A stretch of 64,000 nt of DNA from Paucibacter sp. KCTC 42545. Lineage in GTDB: Bacteria > Pseudomonadota > Gammaproteobacteria > Burkholderiales > Burkholderiaceae_C. The translations under genes and the position numbers were made by a program. Shown here piece by piece: positions 7,773-18,827 of this stretch. The DNA lies in the NCBI RefSeq assembly GCF_001477625.1, contig NZ_CP013692.1, positions 4,526,001 through 4,590,000 of the forward strand, written 5' to 3'. The notes under the pieces are model-generated. The model did no database searches. It worked only from the letters and a program-made list of their open reading frames with translations, and had not been told where the DNA came from. Within the stretch, counting starts at the first letter, position 1, and each line of letters starts with the position of its first letter.

Positions 7773-9216
7773 GCCAGCGCTGCTCGGCCGCCTGCACGCT
7801 GGCCTCCAGCTCGGCGGCCAGCACCGGCCCGCCCGCTCCGTCATTGCCGGGCAATTCCACCATCACCAAATAGCCTTTGACCATGGGGTCCAGGCCGCCC
7901 GGGTTGCGCTCCTGCGCCTGCCTGTAGGCGCGCGCAAAGGCCTGGGCCAGCTGCAGCTGGCCGCTGGCCAGCAAGCGGCCGTTGGCGGGGTCCCATTGCT
8001 CCGGCGCGGTGAGGCAACCAGCGGTGGGCGTGGCGGGGTAGTAGCTGGCGCCGCGGTAGTAGTCGGGGTTGACCACGCTGCCGTGCATCAAGATTTCGTC
8101 ACGCCCGGCGCGCCCGGCCAGCCAAGCTTCCTTGATCGGCTCCCAGGCCTGCCAGCTCTGCGGCAGCAAGGCGGCGTAAAGCGGCTCGCTCCAATCGAGG
8201 TCGCTGCCGTCGACTTGGAAGAACTCAGAGACGCTGGCCTCGATGGGCAGCTTGGTTTCCAGAAACGGCGTCGGCCCGATGCTGGGGTTGCTGGCCGTGC
8301 TGCTGCCGCGCACCGCAAAAATGCCTTGCGGCGTATTGCCCAAGGTGATGGTGCCCGGCAGGTTCGACAGCGCGCGGGCCAGCTGCGGCACCTGGAACAG
8401 CCGGCCATCAGCCTCACGCACAAAGCGGCCGTCGGCGCCGCGCAGCAGGGCCAGGCCCAGCACCTCGCGGCCGGGCCGCTGCAGGCTGAACACCACCGGG
8501 TAGCCGGGGCGCAGGGGCGCGGCCAGCAACTCGGCTAGGGGCGGGGCGGCGTTTGGCGCACTGGGCTGCAAGGCCTGATCGAGCGGCCAGCTCAAGGCGC
8601 GCAGCCTGGGCTCATCGGTCCAAGTGGTGGGGAAGCTCAGCTGCATCTGCGCCTTGATTTGCGCGGCGGCACTTTGGCGCGCCGGGCCCGTCAGGGGTTT
8701 GAGCAAGGCATTGGCAGCGATGGCGAATTCACGCGGGCTGCTCAGCTTGGGTAGCAGGGCCCACAGCTGTGCGCTCGCCTCCGGCGCGTAAAAGCGGTAG
8801 ACGGCGGACAGCACCGCGCGCTGCACGTCGGCAGGCCTGGCCTCCAGGCCTGCTAGGCCGCTCAGGGCCGGCGCGCGTGCAGCGTCGATCTCGGTGTTGT
8901 AGTGCAGCACGGCGGCCAGAATGTCGGGCAGCGCCGCCTGTGCCTCGGCCGAGCCAGGGGCCAGGCTCAGGCGCTGGCGCAGCAGGCTCAAGTCGCGCTC
9001 ACGGGCGGCTTCTTCGGCGCTGGCCCGGGTGGGCTGCCAGCGGAAGTCGGCCGGTTGATAGCTCAGCAACTCCTGGGTGCTGTGGCGCTTGCCGGGGATG
9101 GCATCGGGCGCTGTGGCGCAGCCGGTCAACAGAGCCAGCAGGGCTGCCAGCAGGGCGGGTGCGCGCAGCGCGGCGTGGTGAGCGTTCAAGTTCAGGTCCT
9201 CAGGGCTTGGGAGCAT
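7756..9216 (-). CDS. Lipoprotein with an L,D-transpeptidase-like C-terminal motif
   Basis: A 486-residue lipoprotein. The N-terminus has a lipoprotein signal peptide ending in LLALLTGCATAP, with the lipobox cysteine near residue 34, so it should be anchored to the outer membrane or its periplasmic face. Most of the chain is helical and unknown to me. Near residues 390-430 it has ILMHGSVVNPDYYRGASYY followed by PATPTAGCLTAPE. This HG...GC spacing resembles the catalytic His and Cys of L,D-transpeptidases, although the usual S/T-x-G-C context is altered to TAGC. Peptidoglycan remodelling is plausible given nearby cell-wall genes but is inferred. The start at 9216 was chosen for the signal peptide. 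Confidence 0.7.
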   Translation of the reverse strand: MLPSPEDLNLNAHHAALRAPALLAALLALLTGCATAPDAIPGKRHSTQELLSYQPADFRWQPTRASAEEAARERDLSLLRQRLSLAPGSAEAQAALPDILAAVLHYNTEIDAARAPALSGLAGLEARPADVQRAVLSAVYRFYAPEASAQLWALLPKLSSPREFAIAANALLKPLTGPARQSAAAQIKAQMQLSFPTTWTDEPRLRALSWPLDQALQPSAPNAAPPLAELLAAPLRPGYPVVFSLQRPGREVLGLALLRGADGRFVREADGRLFQVPQLARALSNLPGTITLGNTPQGIFAVRGSSTASNPSIGPTPFLETKLPIEASVSEFFQVDGSDLDWSEPLYAALLPQSWQAWEPIKEAWLAGRAGRDEILMHGSVVNPDYYRGASYYPATPTAGCLTAPEQWDPANGRLLASGQLQLAQAFARAYRQAQERNPGGLDPMVKGYLVMVELPGNDGAGGPVLAAELEASVQAAEQRWLNRPR

Positions 9217-9335
9217 GGGCGTCTTCTGAGTCGGCGAATTGGCGAAGTGGCTCAAGTATGCTGGACCCATCCATGCCGGCTTGTATCAACCACGCCATCA
9301 TCTCGTCACGATTGAATCAAGGGAGCGACAAAGCT

Positions 9336-9722
9336 ATGAACTGGGCAGATCTGGTCATCGTCTTGGCACTATGCCAATTTTTCTTCTTCGGCATTTTGGT
9401 CGGCAGTGCACGCGGCAAGTATGGCGTCAACGCGCCTGCGGTCAGCGGTCATGAGATGTTTGAGCGCATCTACCGCGTGCAGATGAACACGCTGGAAATG
9501 CTGGTGATCTTCGTCCCCGCCCTGGCGCTTGCCGCCAAGTATTGGTCGCCCACCTGGAGCGGCGCACTGGGCGCGGTGTTCCTGCTCGGCCGCTTCATAT
9601 ACTGGCGCGCTTATGTGTCCAAGCCCTCTAGCCGCACCCTGGGTTTCGCGCTCAGCGTCACGCCAACCATTGGCCTGCTGATTGCGGCGGTGGTGGGCAT
9701 GCTGCGCCAGGCCGCGGTTTGA
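9336..9722 (+). CDS. MAPEG-family membrane protein
   Basis: A 128-residue integral membrane protein of the MAPEG superfamily (microsomal glutathione transferase-like). Four hydrophobic segments are visible, starting with ADLVIVLALCQFFFFGILVG, and the family signature is present as FERIYRVQMNTLEML, with the conserved Glu-Arg and Asn, followed by FLLGRFIYWRAYV. The ATG at 9336 lies behind a weak GGGAG site and gives the normal family length. Substrate is unknown. It is divergent from the lipoprotein gene and convergent with dppF. Confidence 0.88.
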   Translation: MNWADLVIVLALCQFFFFGILVGSARGKYGVNAPAVSGHEMFERIYRVQMNTLEMLVIFVPALALAAKYWSPTWSGALGAVFLLGRFIYWRAYVSKPSSRTLGFALSVTPTIGLLIAAVVGMLRQAAV

Positions 9723-9745
9723 ACTGACGCCGCAAGCGATCACGC

Positions 9746-9776
9746 AGCAGGCCTCGCGATCAGGGCGAAGCCTGCT
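9746..9776. terminator. Hairpin between the convergent MAPEG and dppF genes
   Basis: AGCAGGC (9746-9752) and GCCTGCT (9770-9776) form a 7-bp perfect stem that extends inward with TCGC/GCGA. It lies in the 63-bp gap between two convergent genes and could terminate transcription from either side. No T-run follows, so intrinsic termination is uncertain. Confidence 0.45.
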
Positions 9777-9785
9777 GGCTAGCCC

Positions 9786-10754
9786 TCAAACCAGGTGGCA
9801 AGCCACCTGCCGCCCGGCCACTTCGCGCAGCAGTGGCTGCTCCGCGGCGCAGCGGCTTTGCGCCATCGGGCAGCGCTTATGGAAGGCGCAGCCTGAGGGG
9901 GGATTGAGGGGGCTGGGCAATTCGCCATGAATCGGGATGCGCTCGCGCCGGTCGGCCGCGCGCAGGGCCGGGGTGGCGCTCATCAAGGCCCGGGTGTAGG
10001 GATGTAAGGGCTGCGCGAACAAGTTGGCTTTGGGGCCGATTTCCACCGCGCGGCCCAGGTACATCACCATCACCTCATCGGCCACATGCTCCACCACGCT
10101 GAGGTTGTGGCTGATGAAGACATAGGCGCAGCCGAATTCGGCTTGCAGGTCCATGAAGAGGTTGAGGATCTGCGCCTGGATGGACACGTCTAGGGCCGAT
10201 ACCGGCTCATCCGCCACGACGATCTTCGGGTTCAGAATCATCGCCCGCGCGATGGCGATGCGCTGGCGCTGGCCGCCCGAGAACATATGCGGGTAACGGC
10301 GCAAATGCTCGCTGCGCAAGCCGACTTTGGTGACCAGGGCTTCGATGCGCTCCAGCCGCTCGGCCTTGCTCAAGCGGGTGTTGATCAGCAAGGGCTCATC
10401 CAGCGTGGCGGCAATCGTCTTGCGTGGATTGAGCGAGGCGAATGGGTTCTGGAACACCATCTGCACCTGCTGGCGCAAGGCCTTGAGCGTGGCCTTGTCG
10501 GCGCTGGCCGCATCGGTGGTGCCGAAGTGCAGGGCGCCGGCGCTGGGTGGCTCGATCAGGGTCAGCTGGCGTGCCAGGGTGGACTTGCCGCAACCCGATT
10601 CGCCCACCACAGCAAGCGTCTGACGCGGCTTGAGGCTGAAGCTGACGCCGTCCAGCGCCTTGACCGTGGCCTTGGGTGCGAACAGGCCGCGGCTGACGCG
10701 GTAGTGGCGTGCCAGGTCTTGCGCCTGGAGCAAAACGTCCTGTGGCTCAGCCAT
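9786..10754 (-). CDS. dppF: Dipeptide ABC transporter ATP-binding protein (DppF-like)
   Basis: A 322-residue ATPase of the oligopeptide subfamily. Walker A is [15 protein letters not shown]-loop [15 protein letters not shown] signature [16 protein letters not shown], Walker [15 protein letters not shown], and switch His in [12 protein letters not shown]. The C-terminal OppF/DppF extension with the cysteine motif [14 protein letters not shown], a probable Fe-S or zinc site, is present. The ATG at 10754 overlaps the end of dppD by 8 bp, marking a coupled pair. It is last in the dppBCDF operon and would energise dipeptide uptake together with DppD. Confidence 0.95.
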   Translation of the reverse strand: MAEPQDVLLQAQDLARHYRVSRGLFAPKATVKALDGVSFSLKPRQTLAVVGESGCGKSTLARQLTLIEPPSAGALHFGTTDAASADKATLKALRQQVQMVFQNPFASLNPRKTIAATLDEPLLINTRLSKAERLERIEALVTKVGLRSEHLRRYPHMFSGGQRQRIAIARAMILNPKIVVADEPVSALDVSIQAQILNLFMDLQAEFGCAYVFISHNLSVVEHVADEVMVMYLGRAVEIGPKANLFAQPLHPYTRALMSATPALRAADRRERIPIHGELPSPLNPPSGCAFHKRCPMAQSRCAAEQPLLREVAGRQVACHLV

Positions 10755-11718
10755 GGGCCACCTCTGCTTGGACCTGTACAGGGAAGAAGCAACGCACGCC
10801 GTCCACCAGGGCGGGCCGCTCGGCGCGGCAGCGCGGCTGCACATAGCGGCAGCGCGGTGACAGCAGGCAGCCCACCGGCCGGTCCAGCGCGCCGGGCACG
10901 ATGCCGGGCAGGGCCGAGAGCCGATGCGCGCCGCGGTTGTGCTCAGGGATGGCGGCCAGCAAGGCCTCGGTATAGGGCTGGCGTGGAGTCTCGAAAAGCT
11001 CGGGCACCGGGCCGCATTCCACCGCCTGGCCGGCATACATCACGGTGACTGAGTTGCGGCCGGCTTGGGCCAACTCGGCCACGATGGCCAGGTCATGCGT
11101 GATCAGAATCAGGCCCATGCCTTGCTCGCGCTGCAGGCGCAGCAGCAAGGCCATGATTTGCGCCTGTATGGTCACGTCCAGCGCGGTGGTGGGCTCGTCG
11201 GCAATCAAAAGCTTGGGCTTGCAGGCGATGGCCATGGCGATCATCACGCGCTGATTCATGCCGCCGCTGAGTTGGTGCGGGTAGGCGTCCAGGCGGCTGG
11301 CGGGGTCGGGAATCTCCACCAGCTGCAGCAGCTCCAGCGCACGCTGCGTGGCCGCCGCGCCGCGCAGGCCCAGGTGTTCGCGCAGCACTTCCTTGATTTG
11401 ATAACCCACGGTGTAGCTGGGGTTGAGGCTGGCCAGCGCGTCCTGAAACACCATGGCGATGTCTTTGCCGATCAGCTGGCGGCGCTGCTTGGGCGTGAGC
11501 TGCAGCAAGTCCTGACCTTGAAATTCGACGGCATCGGCGCTGACCTTGCCGGGCGCGTCGATCAAGCCCATCAAGGCCAGCATGGCCACCGATTTGCCCG
11601 AACCCGATTCGCCCACGATGCCGGCTAGATCGCCCGCCTCCAGGCACAGATCCAGCCCTTCCACGGCGGGGAAGGCGCCGAAGCTGACGCGCAGGTTTTT
11701 GATATTCAGCAAGGGCAT
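10747..11718 (-). CDS. dppD: Dipeptide ABC transporter ATP-binding protein (DppD-like)
   Basis: A 323-residue ATPase partner of DppF. Walker A is [17 protein letters not shown]-loop [14 protein letters not shown], signature [16 protein letters not shown], Walker [15 protein letters not shown] and switch [13 protein letters not shown]. The C-terminus has the cysteine cluster [14 protein letters not shown] typical of the family. It starts 3 bp after dppC ends and overlaps dppF, so all are co-transcribed on the minus strand. Confidence 0.95.
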   Translation of the reverse strand: MPLLNIKNLRVSFGAFPAVEGLDLCLEAGDLAGIVGESGSGKSVAMLALMGLIDAPGKVSADAVEFQGQDLLQLTPKQRRQLIGKDIAMVFQDALASLNPSYTVGYQIKEVLREHLGLRGAAATQRALELLQLVEIPDPASRLDAYPHQLSGGMNQRVMIAMAIACKPKLLIADEPTTALDVTIQAQIMALLLRLQREQGMGLILITHDLAIVAELAQAGRNSVTVMYAGQAVECGPVPELFETPRQPYTEALLAAIPEHNRGAHRLSALPGIVPGALDRPVGCLLSPRCRYVQPRCRAERPALVDGVRCFFPVQVQAEVAHG

Positions 11719-11721
11719 GGT

Positions 11722-12639
11722 TCAGCCCACCTTCTTCAGCTTCGGGTCCAGCGCATCGCGCAGGCCGTCGCCCATCAGATTGATGGACAAGACAGTGATC
11801 AAAATCGTCAGGCCCGGCAGCGTCACCACCCAGGGCGCGCGCTGGATGTAGTCGCGCGCGGCCGACAGCATGGTGCCCCACTCGGGCGTGGGCGCTTGCA
11901 CGCCCAGGCCCAGAAAGCCCAGGCCTGCAGTTTCCAGAATCGCCGAGGAAAAGCTCAGCGAGGCATTGACGATCAGCGGGGCCATGCAGTTAGGCAGCAC
12001 GGCGTCGAACATCAGGCGCAGATTTCCGGCGCCGGCCACGCGGCTGGCGGTGACGTAATCCTTGCCGATTTCCGCCAACGCCGCCGCGCGGGTCAGGCGG
12101 GTGTAGCCGGGCAGGGCGCCGATGGCGATGGCGATCACGGTATTGATCAGGCCGGGGCCCAGGATGGTGATGACGCAGATCGCCAGCAGCAAGCCGGGCA
12201 GGGCCAGCATGATGTCCATCACCCGCATGATCAGCGGCGAGGCCAGGCGCTGGTAGAAGGCCGCCAGCAGACCCAGCAGCACGCCGGGCAGCAGGGACAG
12301 CAGCACCGAGGCCAGGCCAATACCCATGGACACCCGCCCGCCATACAGCAGGCGCGACAACATGCAGCGGCCCAGCTCGTCGGTGCCCAGCAGAAACTGC
12401 GAGCTGCCGCCAGCGGCCCAGACGGGCGGGACCAGCATGTGCTCGCGGAACTGCTCGATCGGGCTATGCGGAGCCAGCCAGGGCGCCAGCAGCGAGGCCA
12501 GGGCGATCAGGCTGAACAGCAGCAGGGCGGCCAGCGCGCCGCGGTTGGCGCTGAAGCCGCGCCAGAATTCCTGCAGCGGCGTGGGGTGGGGCGCGAGTGG
12601 GGTCAGGTCTTGTCTGTCCAGGGAGTCGGCTGGGCTCAT
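11722..12639 (-). CDS. dppC: Dipeptide ABC transporter permease (DppC-like)
   Basis: A 305-residue inner-membrane permease with an N-terminal cytoplasmic arm and about six transmembrane segments. FLLGTDELGRCMLSRLLYG is the OppC/DppC signature, and the EAA loop appears as AALAEIGKDYVTASRVAGA. I chose ATG 12639 (MSPADSLD); an 18-codon upstream extension runs into the hairpin-containing spacer and looks non-coding. It follows dppB after an unusual 169-bp gap. Confidence 0.93.
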   Translation of the reverse strand: MSPADSLDRQDLTPLAPHPTPLQEFWRGFSANRGALAALLLFSLIALASLLAPWLAPHSPIEQFREHMLVPPVWAAGGSSQFLLGTDELGRCMLSRLLYGGRVSMGIGLASVLLSLLPGVLLGLLAAFYQRLASPLIMRVMDIMLALPGLLLAICVITILGPGLINTVIAIAIGALPGYTRLTRAAALAEIGKDYVTASRVAGAGNLRLMFDAVLPNCMAPLIVNASLSFSSAILETAGLGFLGLGVQAPTPEWGTMLSAARDYIQRAPWVVTLPGLTILITVLSINLMGDGLRDALDPKLKKVG

Positions 12640-12706
12640 GTCAGGTGTCCATAGCGCGTTGGAGTATTCGGGCCGAGCGCCGGGCCGTCCCAAGCCGGCC
12701 CGCGTT

Positions 12707-12758
12707 GGCGATGTGCTTGTCGGTCAATCCGACAAGCATCGCCGTCCCCTCTGGGGAC
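12707..12758. repeat. Tandem hairpins in the dppB-dppC spacer
   Basis: Two adjacent stem-loops lie inside the operon. GCTTGTCGG (12715-12723) pairs with CCGACAAGC (12729-12737) across a 5-nt loop, and GTCCCC (12744-12749) pairs with GGGGAC (12753-12758) across a 3-nt loop. They resemble REP-type intergenic palindromes and may set the ratio of dppB to dppC transcript, or may simply be dispersed repeats. No second copy in the window was found by eye. Confidence 0.5.
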
Positions 12759-12808
12759 CGACCGGGCTCGCCCGCGTTCAGCGTGGCGAGATTGGGCGAG
12801 GGGCATCT

Positions 12809-13816
12809 TCATTGCGAACGGATGCGTGGGTTAACGACGCCGTACAGAATGTCCACCAGCAAATTCACGCCGATGAAGGTCAGGGCCGAGATCAGGATGC
12901 CGGCCTGCACGACGGGGTAGTCGCGCCGGGCGATCGAGTCGATCAGCCATTTGCCGATGCCGGGCCAGGAGAAGATGGTTTCCGTCAGCACCGCGCCGGC
13001 CAGCAAGCTGCCGGTTTGCATGCCCACCACGGTCAGCACCGGGATCAAGGCATTGCGCAGGGCATGAATGATCACCACCCGGCTGGGCGAGAGGCCTTTG
13101 GCGCGGGCGGTGCGGATGTAGTCCTCGCGCAGCACTTCCAGCATCGAAGAGCGGGTCATGCGCGCCACCACGGCCATGGTGCTGGTGCCCAGCACGATGG
13201 CCGGCAGCAGCAGATGCAGGCAGGCGGATTGGAAGGCGCCGGGCTCGCCCGAAGCCCAAGCGTCGACCAGCAAGAAGCCGGTGACGGGCGCCACGTCGTA
13301 CTCGATGCTGATGCGGCCGGATACCGGCGTCCAGTCCAGGCCCACCGAGAAGAACATGATCAGGATCAGGCCCCACCAGAACACCGGCATTGAGTAGCCC
13401 ACTGTGGCCACGCCCATCACGCCCTGATCCAGCAGCGAGCCGCGCTTGAGCCCGGCCAACATGCCCAGCAGTAGCCCTAGGCTCACCGCCAGCAGCAGGG
13501 CGGCCAGGGCCAGCTCCACCGTGGCCGGGAAGAGCACGGCGAACTCCTTGGCCACCGGCTCACGGCTGACCAGGCTCAGGCCCAGATCACCCTGAGCCAG
13601 CTTGCTGATGTAGTCGAGGTATTGCACATGCAGGGGCTGATCCAGGCCCATGCGCTGCACCAGGGCGGCGTGGGCCTCGGGGTCGAGCCGGCGCTCGCCC
13701 ATCATCACTTCGATGGGGTCACCCGGAATCAGGCGGATCAGGCCAAAGGCCACCAGGGTGATGCCGATCAGCGTCGGAATCAGGGTGGCCAGCTTTTTGA
13801 GCAGGAAAGTGAACAC
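12809..13816 (-). CDS. dppB: Dipeptide ABC transporter permease (DppB-like)
   Basis: A 335-residue permease, the first gene of the dppBCDF run. It has the typical start MFTFLLKKLATLIPTLIGIT, the GDPIEVMMGER loop, about six membrane segments, and the EAA motif EDYIRTARAKGLSPSRVVII. It follows the amidase gene by 22 bp, so the amidase and transporter are probably one transcript. The cognate binding protein is presumed to be the DppA-like product at 1705-3318, since none is encoded here. Confidence 0.95.
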   Translation of the reverse strand: MFTFLLKKLATLIPTLIGITLVAFGLIRLIPGDPIEVMMGERRLDPEAHAALVQRMGLDQPLHVQYLDYISKLAQGDLGLSLVSREPVAKEFAVLFPATVELALAALLLAVSLGLLLGMLAGLKRGSLLDQGVMGVATVGYSMPVFWWGLILIMFFSVGLDWTPVSGRISIEYDVAPVTGFLLVDAWASGEPGAFQSACLHLLLPAIVLGTSTMAVVARMTRSSMLEVLREDYIRTARAKGLSPSRVVIIHALRNALIPVLTVVGMQTGSLLAGAVLTETIFSWPGIGKWLIDSIARRDYPVVQAGILISALTFIGVNLLVDILYGVVNPRIRSQ

Positions 13817-13838
13817 GGCGCGGTGGCTGGCTTCAGAT

Positions 13839-14711
13839 TCAGAACTTGGAACCGCCGGCCTTGACCGGTGGCGCGGGGAAAGGCGACTTGGCCAGCAGCA
13901 TGCCGCCGGGGGTGTTGGCCACGTCCAGCAAGGCGGCGGTTTCGGCGTCCAGCACGCCGCTGTAGTCGCTGGGGCGGTACTTCATCTGGAAGGTGCTGAC
14001 GACATCCTTGGTCGCTTGATCCAGCTCGCCATGGCGCGGCACGCTGTAGCCGAAGCGGGCCAACTTGTCTTGGAACCAGGCCGCGTCGGGCGGCAGCGTT
14101 TCATACAGCGGGCGGCGCGCGGCCACCTGGGCGCTGTCGGGCCAGGGGATCAGGCCGGCATCGGCCAGTTGCTTCCATGGGAAGAGCGGGCCGGGGTCTT
14201 GCTTGCGGCCGGGGGCGATGTCGGCGTGGCCGATGATGCGCTCGGGCTTGATCTGGTGGCGGGTCTGGATGTCGCGCACCAGCTTGATCACCTCGTCGAT
14301 CTGCTTTTGCGGGAAGGGTGCATAGACGCGGCCGCTGGGCGTGTCGACGAAGCCGGGGTTGACGATCTCGATGCCGATGGAGCCGGCGTTCAGGTTCTGG
14401 CTATTGCCCCAGCTGCTATTGCCCGCATGCCAGGCGCGGCGGTTCTCATCGACGATGTAGTAGCTGATGGGGGGCTCGTCACGCACCAGGTAATGGCTGC
14501 TGACCTGGCCGCCGGTGGTCAGCACCTTGAGCGACTTCTCGAAGTTCAAGACCGTGTAGTGCAGGATCAGGAACTGCGCCCGGCTGTCCTGGTTCAGCGA
14601 GGTGTAGGTCTTGTCGATGGTGGGTGGCGGCGCCGTCGGGGTGCGCGGGGCACTGGCGCAAGCGCTCATCAAGAGGACGGAGGCGGTGCTGATCAGGAGA
14701 TTTTTCTTCAT
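13839..14711 (-). CDS. Lipoprotein N-acetylmuramoyl-L-alanine amidase (AmiD/AmpD-like)
   Basis: A 290-residue lipoprotein amidase. The signal peptide MKKNLLISTASVLLMSACAS ends in a lipobox, with Cys18 as the anchor. The amidase_2 domain follows: LILHYTVLNFEKSLKVL (zinc His), SIGIEIVNPGF (conserved Glu region), IIGHADIAPGRKQDPGPLFP (second zinc His, catalytic and third-ligand region). A C-terminal peptidoglycan-binding-like domain (AWFQDKLARFGYSVP onward) matches E. coli AmiD architecture. It would release stem peptides from murein or anhydro-muropeptides in the periplasm. Its position just ahead of dppBCDF suggests it feeds the transporter. Confidence 0.9.
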   Translation of the reverse strand: MKKNLLISTASVLLMSACASAPRTPTAPPPTIDKTYTSLNQDSRAQFLILHYTVLNFEKSLKVLTTGGQVSSHYLVRDEPPISYYIVDENRRAWHAGNSSWGNSQNLNAGSIGIEIVNPGFVDTPSGRVYAPFPQKQIDEVIKLVRDIQTRHQIKPERIIGHADIAPGRKQDPGPLFPWKQLADAGLIPWPDSAQVAARRPLYETLPPDAAWFQDKLARFGYSVPRHGELDQATKDVVSTFQMKYRPSDYSGVLDAETAALLDVANTPGGMLLAKSPFPAPPVKAGGSKF

Positions 14712-14865
14712 ACCGTGGCGGTGGTGGCAGCAAGTGCGCAGTGCCGCATTGTTGCAGGCCTGGCAGGTTCCTTGGCGCGGGGGCTGCATTGCAATGCCGA
14801 CGCGGGGTATAGCTTTTGCACATGGGCGAGGGCCGCTCACCCCGCCGGCGGCCGTGTTGGGCGCA

Positions 14866-15453
14866 TCAGTCCTTCAACCAGCCAATGCGGCCCTGCCCCG
14901 CTTCATTCAAACGCAGCACCAGATCGGCGGCGGCGCTTTGCGGCAGGCTGAAGGAGGCTTCCACCTGGCTGCCGTGCGCCACCGCCAGCAGTTGGGCGCC
15001 GGCGTTTTCCAGTTCGCGCCGCAGCAGGCCTTCAAAGGCGTAGGGCAGGGTGCAGCGCAGGGTTTGCTGGCGCACCAGGGGGATCTTTTCGGCCTTCAGC
15101 AGCGCTTGGGCCACCGCATCGGTATAGGCCCGCACCAGCCCGCCCGCGCCCAGCTTGCAGCCGCCCCAGTAGCGCACCACGGTGGCCAGCACGCCTTCCA
15201 GATCTTGGTGCCGCAAGACGTCCAGCATGGGCCGGCCGGCCGTGCCGCTGGGTTCACCATCGTCCACCGCGGCCGATTGCCCGCCGGCCAACAGGGCCCA
15301 GCAGACATGCACGGCGCCGGGGTGCTCGGCGCGCAGGGCGGCGACGCGCTCGGTGGCGCTTTGCCGATCCGCCATGCGCTCGACGCAGGCGATGAAGCGG
15401 CTTTTCTTGATGATGACTTCGCTATGAACCGGCGCGGCGAGGGAAAAGGGCAT
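14866..15453 (-). CDS. yigZ: IMPACT/YigZ family protein
   Basis: A 195-residue protein with the UPF0029 (IMPACT) domain. Diagnostic pieces are SRFIACVERMADRQSA, DDGEPSGTAGRPMLDVL and VVRYWGGCKLGAGGLVRAY, followed by a C-terminal DUF1949-like ferredoxin fold. Family members are linked to translation control or nucleotide binding, but the bacterial role is poorly defined. It is probably independently expressed; the amidase gene lies about 150 bp downstream on the same strand. Confidence 0.92.
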   Translation of the reverse strand: MPFSLAAPVHSEVIIKKSRFIACVERMADRQSATERVAALRAEHPGAVHVCWALLAGGQSAAVDDGEPSGTAGRPMLDVLRHQDLEGVLATVVRYWGGCKLGAGGLVRAYTDAVAQALLKAEKIPLVRQQTLRCTLPYAFEGLLRRELENAGAQLLAVAHGSQVEASFSLPQSAAADLVLRLNEAGQGRIGWLKD

Positions 15454-15495
15454 GGCGCCATTCTCGCCGGACCTCGGCGGGCCTCGCTGGGCCGC

Positions 15496-17607
<2,112 letters not shown>

Positions 17608-17679
17608 CCCCCCCTTGAGTCGCCCGCCCGCCGCCATGTCTTTTGGCAGCGGCCGGGCGCTCGGCCATGATGGCCGCTC

Positions 17680-18168
17680 ATGCTGAAAACCTTGCTCACG
17701 CCCCTGCGCTGGCTGATTCGCGTTCTGCTGGCGCTGCTGATCCTGTTCGAGGAATGGGGTTGGGCGCCGCTCTCGCGGGCCATGGCGCGGCTAGGGCAGC
17801 TGCCCCTGCTGCGGCGCCTGGGGCCGCTGATTCGCGGCCTGCCGCCTTATGCGGCGCTGTGCCTGCTCTTGCTGCCCAGCTTGCTGATCATTCCGGTCAA
17901 GCTGCTGGCGCTGTGGCTGGTGCTGCAGGGCCGCACCTTGTTGGGCCTGGCGGTGGTGGTGCTGGCCAAGCTGGCCGGCACGGCCTTGCTGGCGCGCTTG
18001 TTTGAGCTGATTCAGCCGGCCTTGATGCGCCTAAGCTGGTTCGAGCGCCTTTACCGGCGCTGGATCGGCTGGAAGCAAGGCCTGATGGATTGGCTGCACC
18101 AACAAGCCCTGTGGCGCAGCGCGCGCCTGCTCAAGCGGCGCTTGCGCAGGATTTGGGCGCGCCACTGA
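17680..18168 (+). CDS. Small integral membrane protein of unknown function
   Basis: A 162-residue hydrophobic protein with about three membrane segments (LIRVLLALLILFEEWGWAPL, AALCLLLLPSLLIIPVKLLA, GLAVVVLAKLAGTALLARLF) and a strongly basic C-terminal tail (LLKRRLRRIWARH). Similar short proteins are common in Burkholderiales without assigned function. It follows tgt by about 70 bp and converges on the broken transporter half at 18172, with only 3 bp between the stops. Confidence 0.8.
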   Translation: MLKTLLTPLRWLIRVLLALLILFEEWGWAPLSRAMARLGQLPLLRRLGPLIRGLPPYAALCLLLLPSLLIIPVKLLALWLVLQGRTLLGLAVVVLAKLAGTALLARLFELIQPALMRLSWFERLYRRWIGWKQGLMDWLHQQALWRSARLLKRRLRRIWARH

Positions 18169-18171
18169 GTT

Positions 18172-18822
18172 TCAAGCGGCTGCGCTTGGTGCGGTGGCGG
18201 CTGCTTCGGCAGGGCTTGGGCCCGATACGTGCAGATCGACCCGGCTGAGCAGGCCATCTGCGCCGCTGAGTTGCAGCGTCAGCACCGGCACATCGGGCCG
18301 GGCTTTGCGCAGTTTTTCCAGCAGTTCGGTGGCACCCGCATCCGCCTGGCCCAGGCAGACCAACTCGCCGGCCGTCAAGCGCTGGCGGGCATGGCGCAAG
18401 GCCAGCTCGGGTGGGGCCAAGGGGCAGGCCAGGGTGGCCCGCCACAGCCAACCCGCGACGGGCCGGGCGACCAGGGGCCGGGCCATGAAGAAGTTGATGC
18501 TGCGCGGGCTGGCCGCCGTCAGCAAGAGGGCATGGCTGGCGCTGACGGGCTTGCTCTCCAGCAGCAGCAAGGCCGCGCCTGTGGCCGGAATGGCGCCAGT
18601 GCCGCTGTGGCCCAGCCGGTAGCGTAGGCGTGAGCAGACAAAAGCGATCGCACGCAGCAGGTATTCCGGCACCAGCACGCAGATATAGACCGCCATGGCC
18701 AGATTGATCAGGCCCACGGTCAGAAAGACCTCGGGGATGCTGAAGCCCGCGCCGATCAGCACGCCCGCGCCCAGCGAGCTAGCAATCATGAACAAGGCGT
18801 TGAGGATATATATAGGATCCAT
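18172..18822 (-). pseudogene. LplT-like MFS transporter gene, 3' half, split off by the island
   Basis: The 216-codon frame begins with MDPIYI, encoded by the island end, and then continues as the C-terminal part of an MFS/LplT-type transporter (ILNALFMIASSLGAGVLIGA, then IPEVFLTVGLINLAMAVYI). The last 130 residues align with the acyltransferase domain of the homologue at 60794-62740, but the HX4D and FPEG catalytic motifs are absent: where the homologue has CVFPEGALTRDGQL this one has CLGQADAGATELL. Joined at GAGGAT to 62806-63984 it gives one continuous reading frame. The start codon at 18822 is probably a chance creation of the insertion. Confidence 0.9.
18802..18807. other. Left attachment-site repeat (attL core GAGGAT)
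   Basis: GAGGAT occurs here and at 62800-62805. The left copy is preceded by transporter sequence and followed by island sequence; the right copy has the reverse order. Collapsing the two restores the codons for NNILNAL in the broken transporter gene, which fixes the insertion point precisely. Whether the repeat is a duplication or a crossover core cannot be decided from one locus. Confidence 0.88.
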
Positions 18823-18827
18823 TCTCT

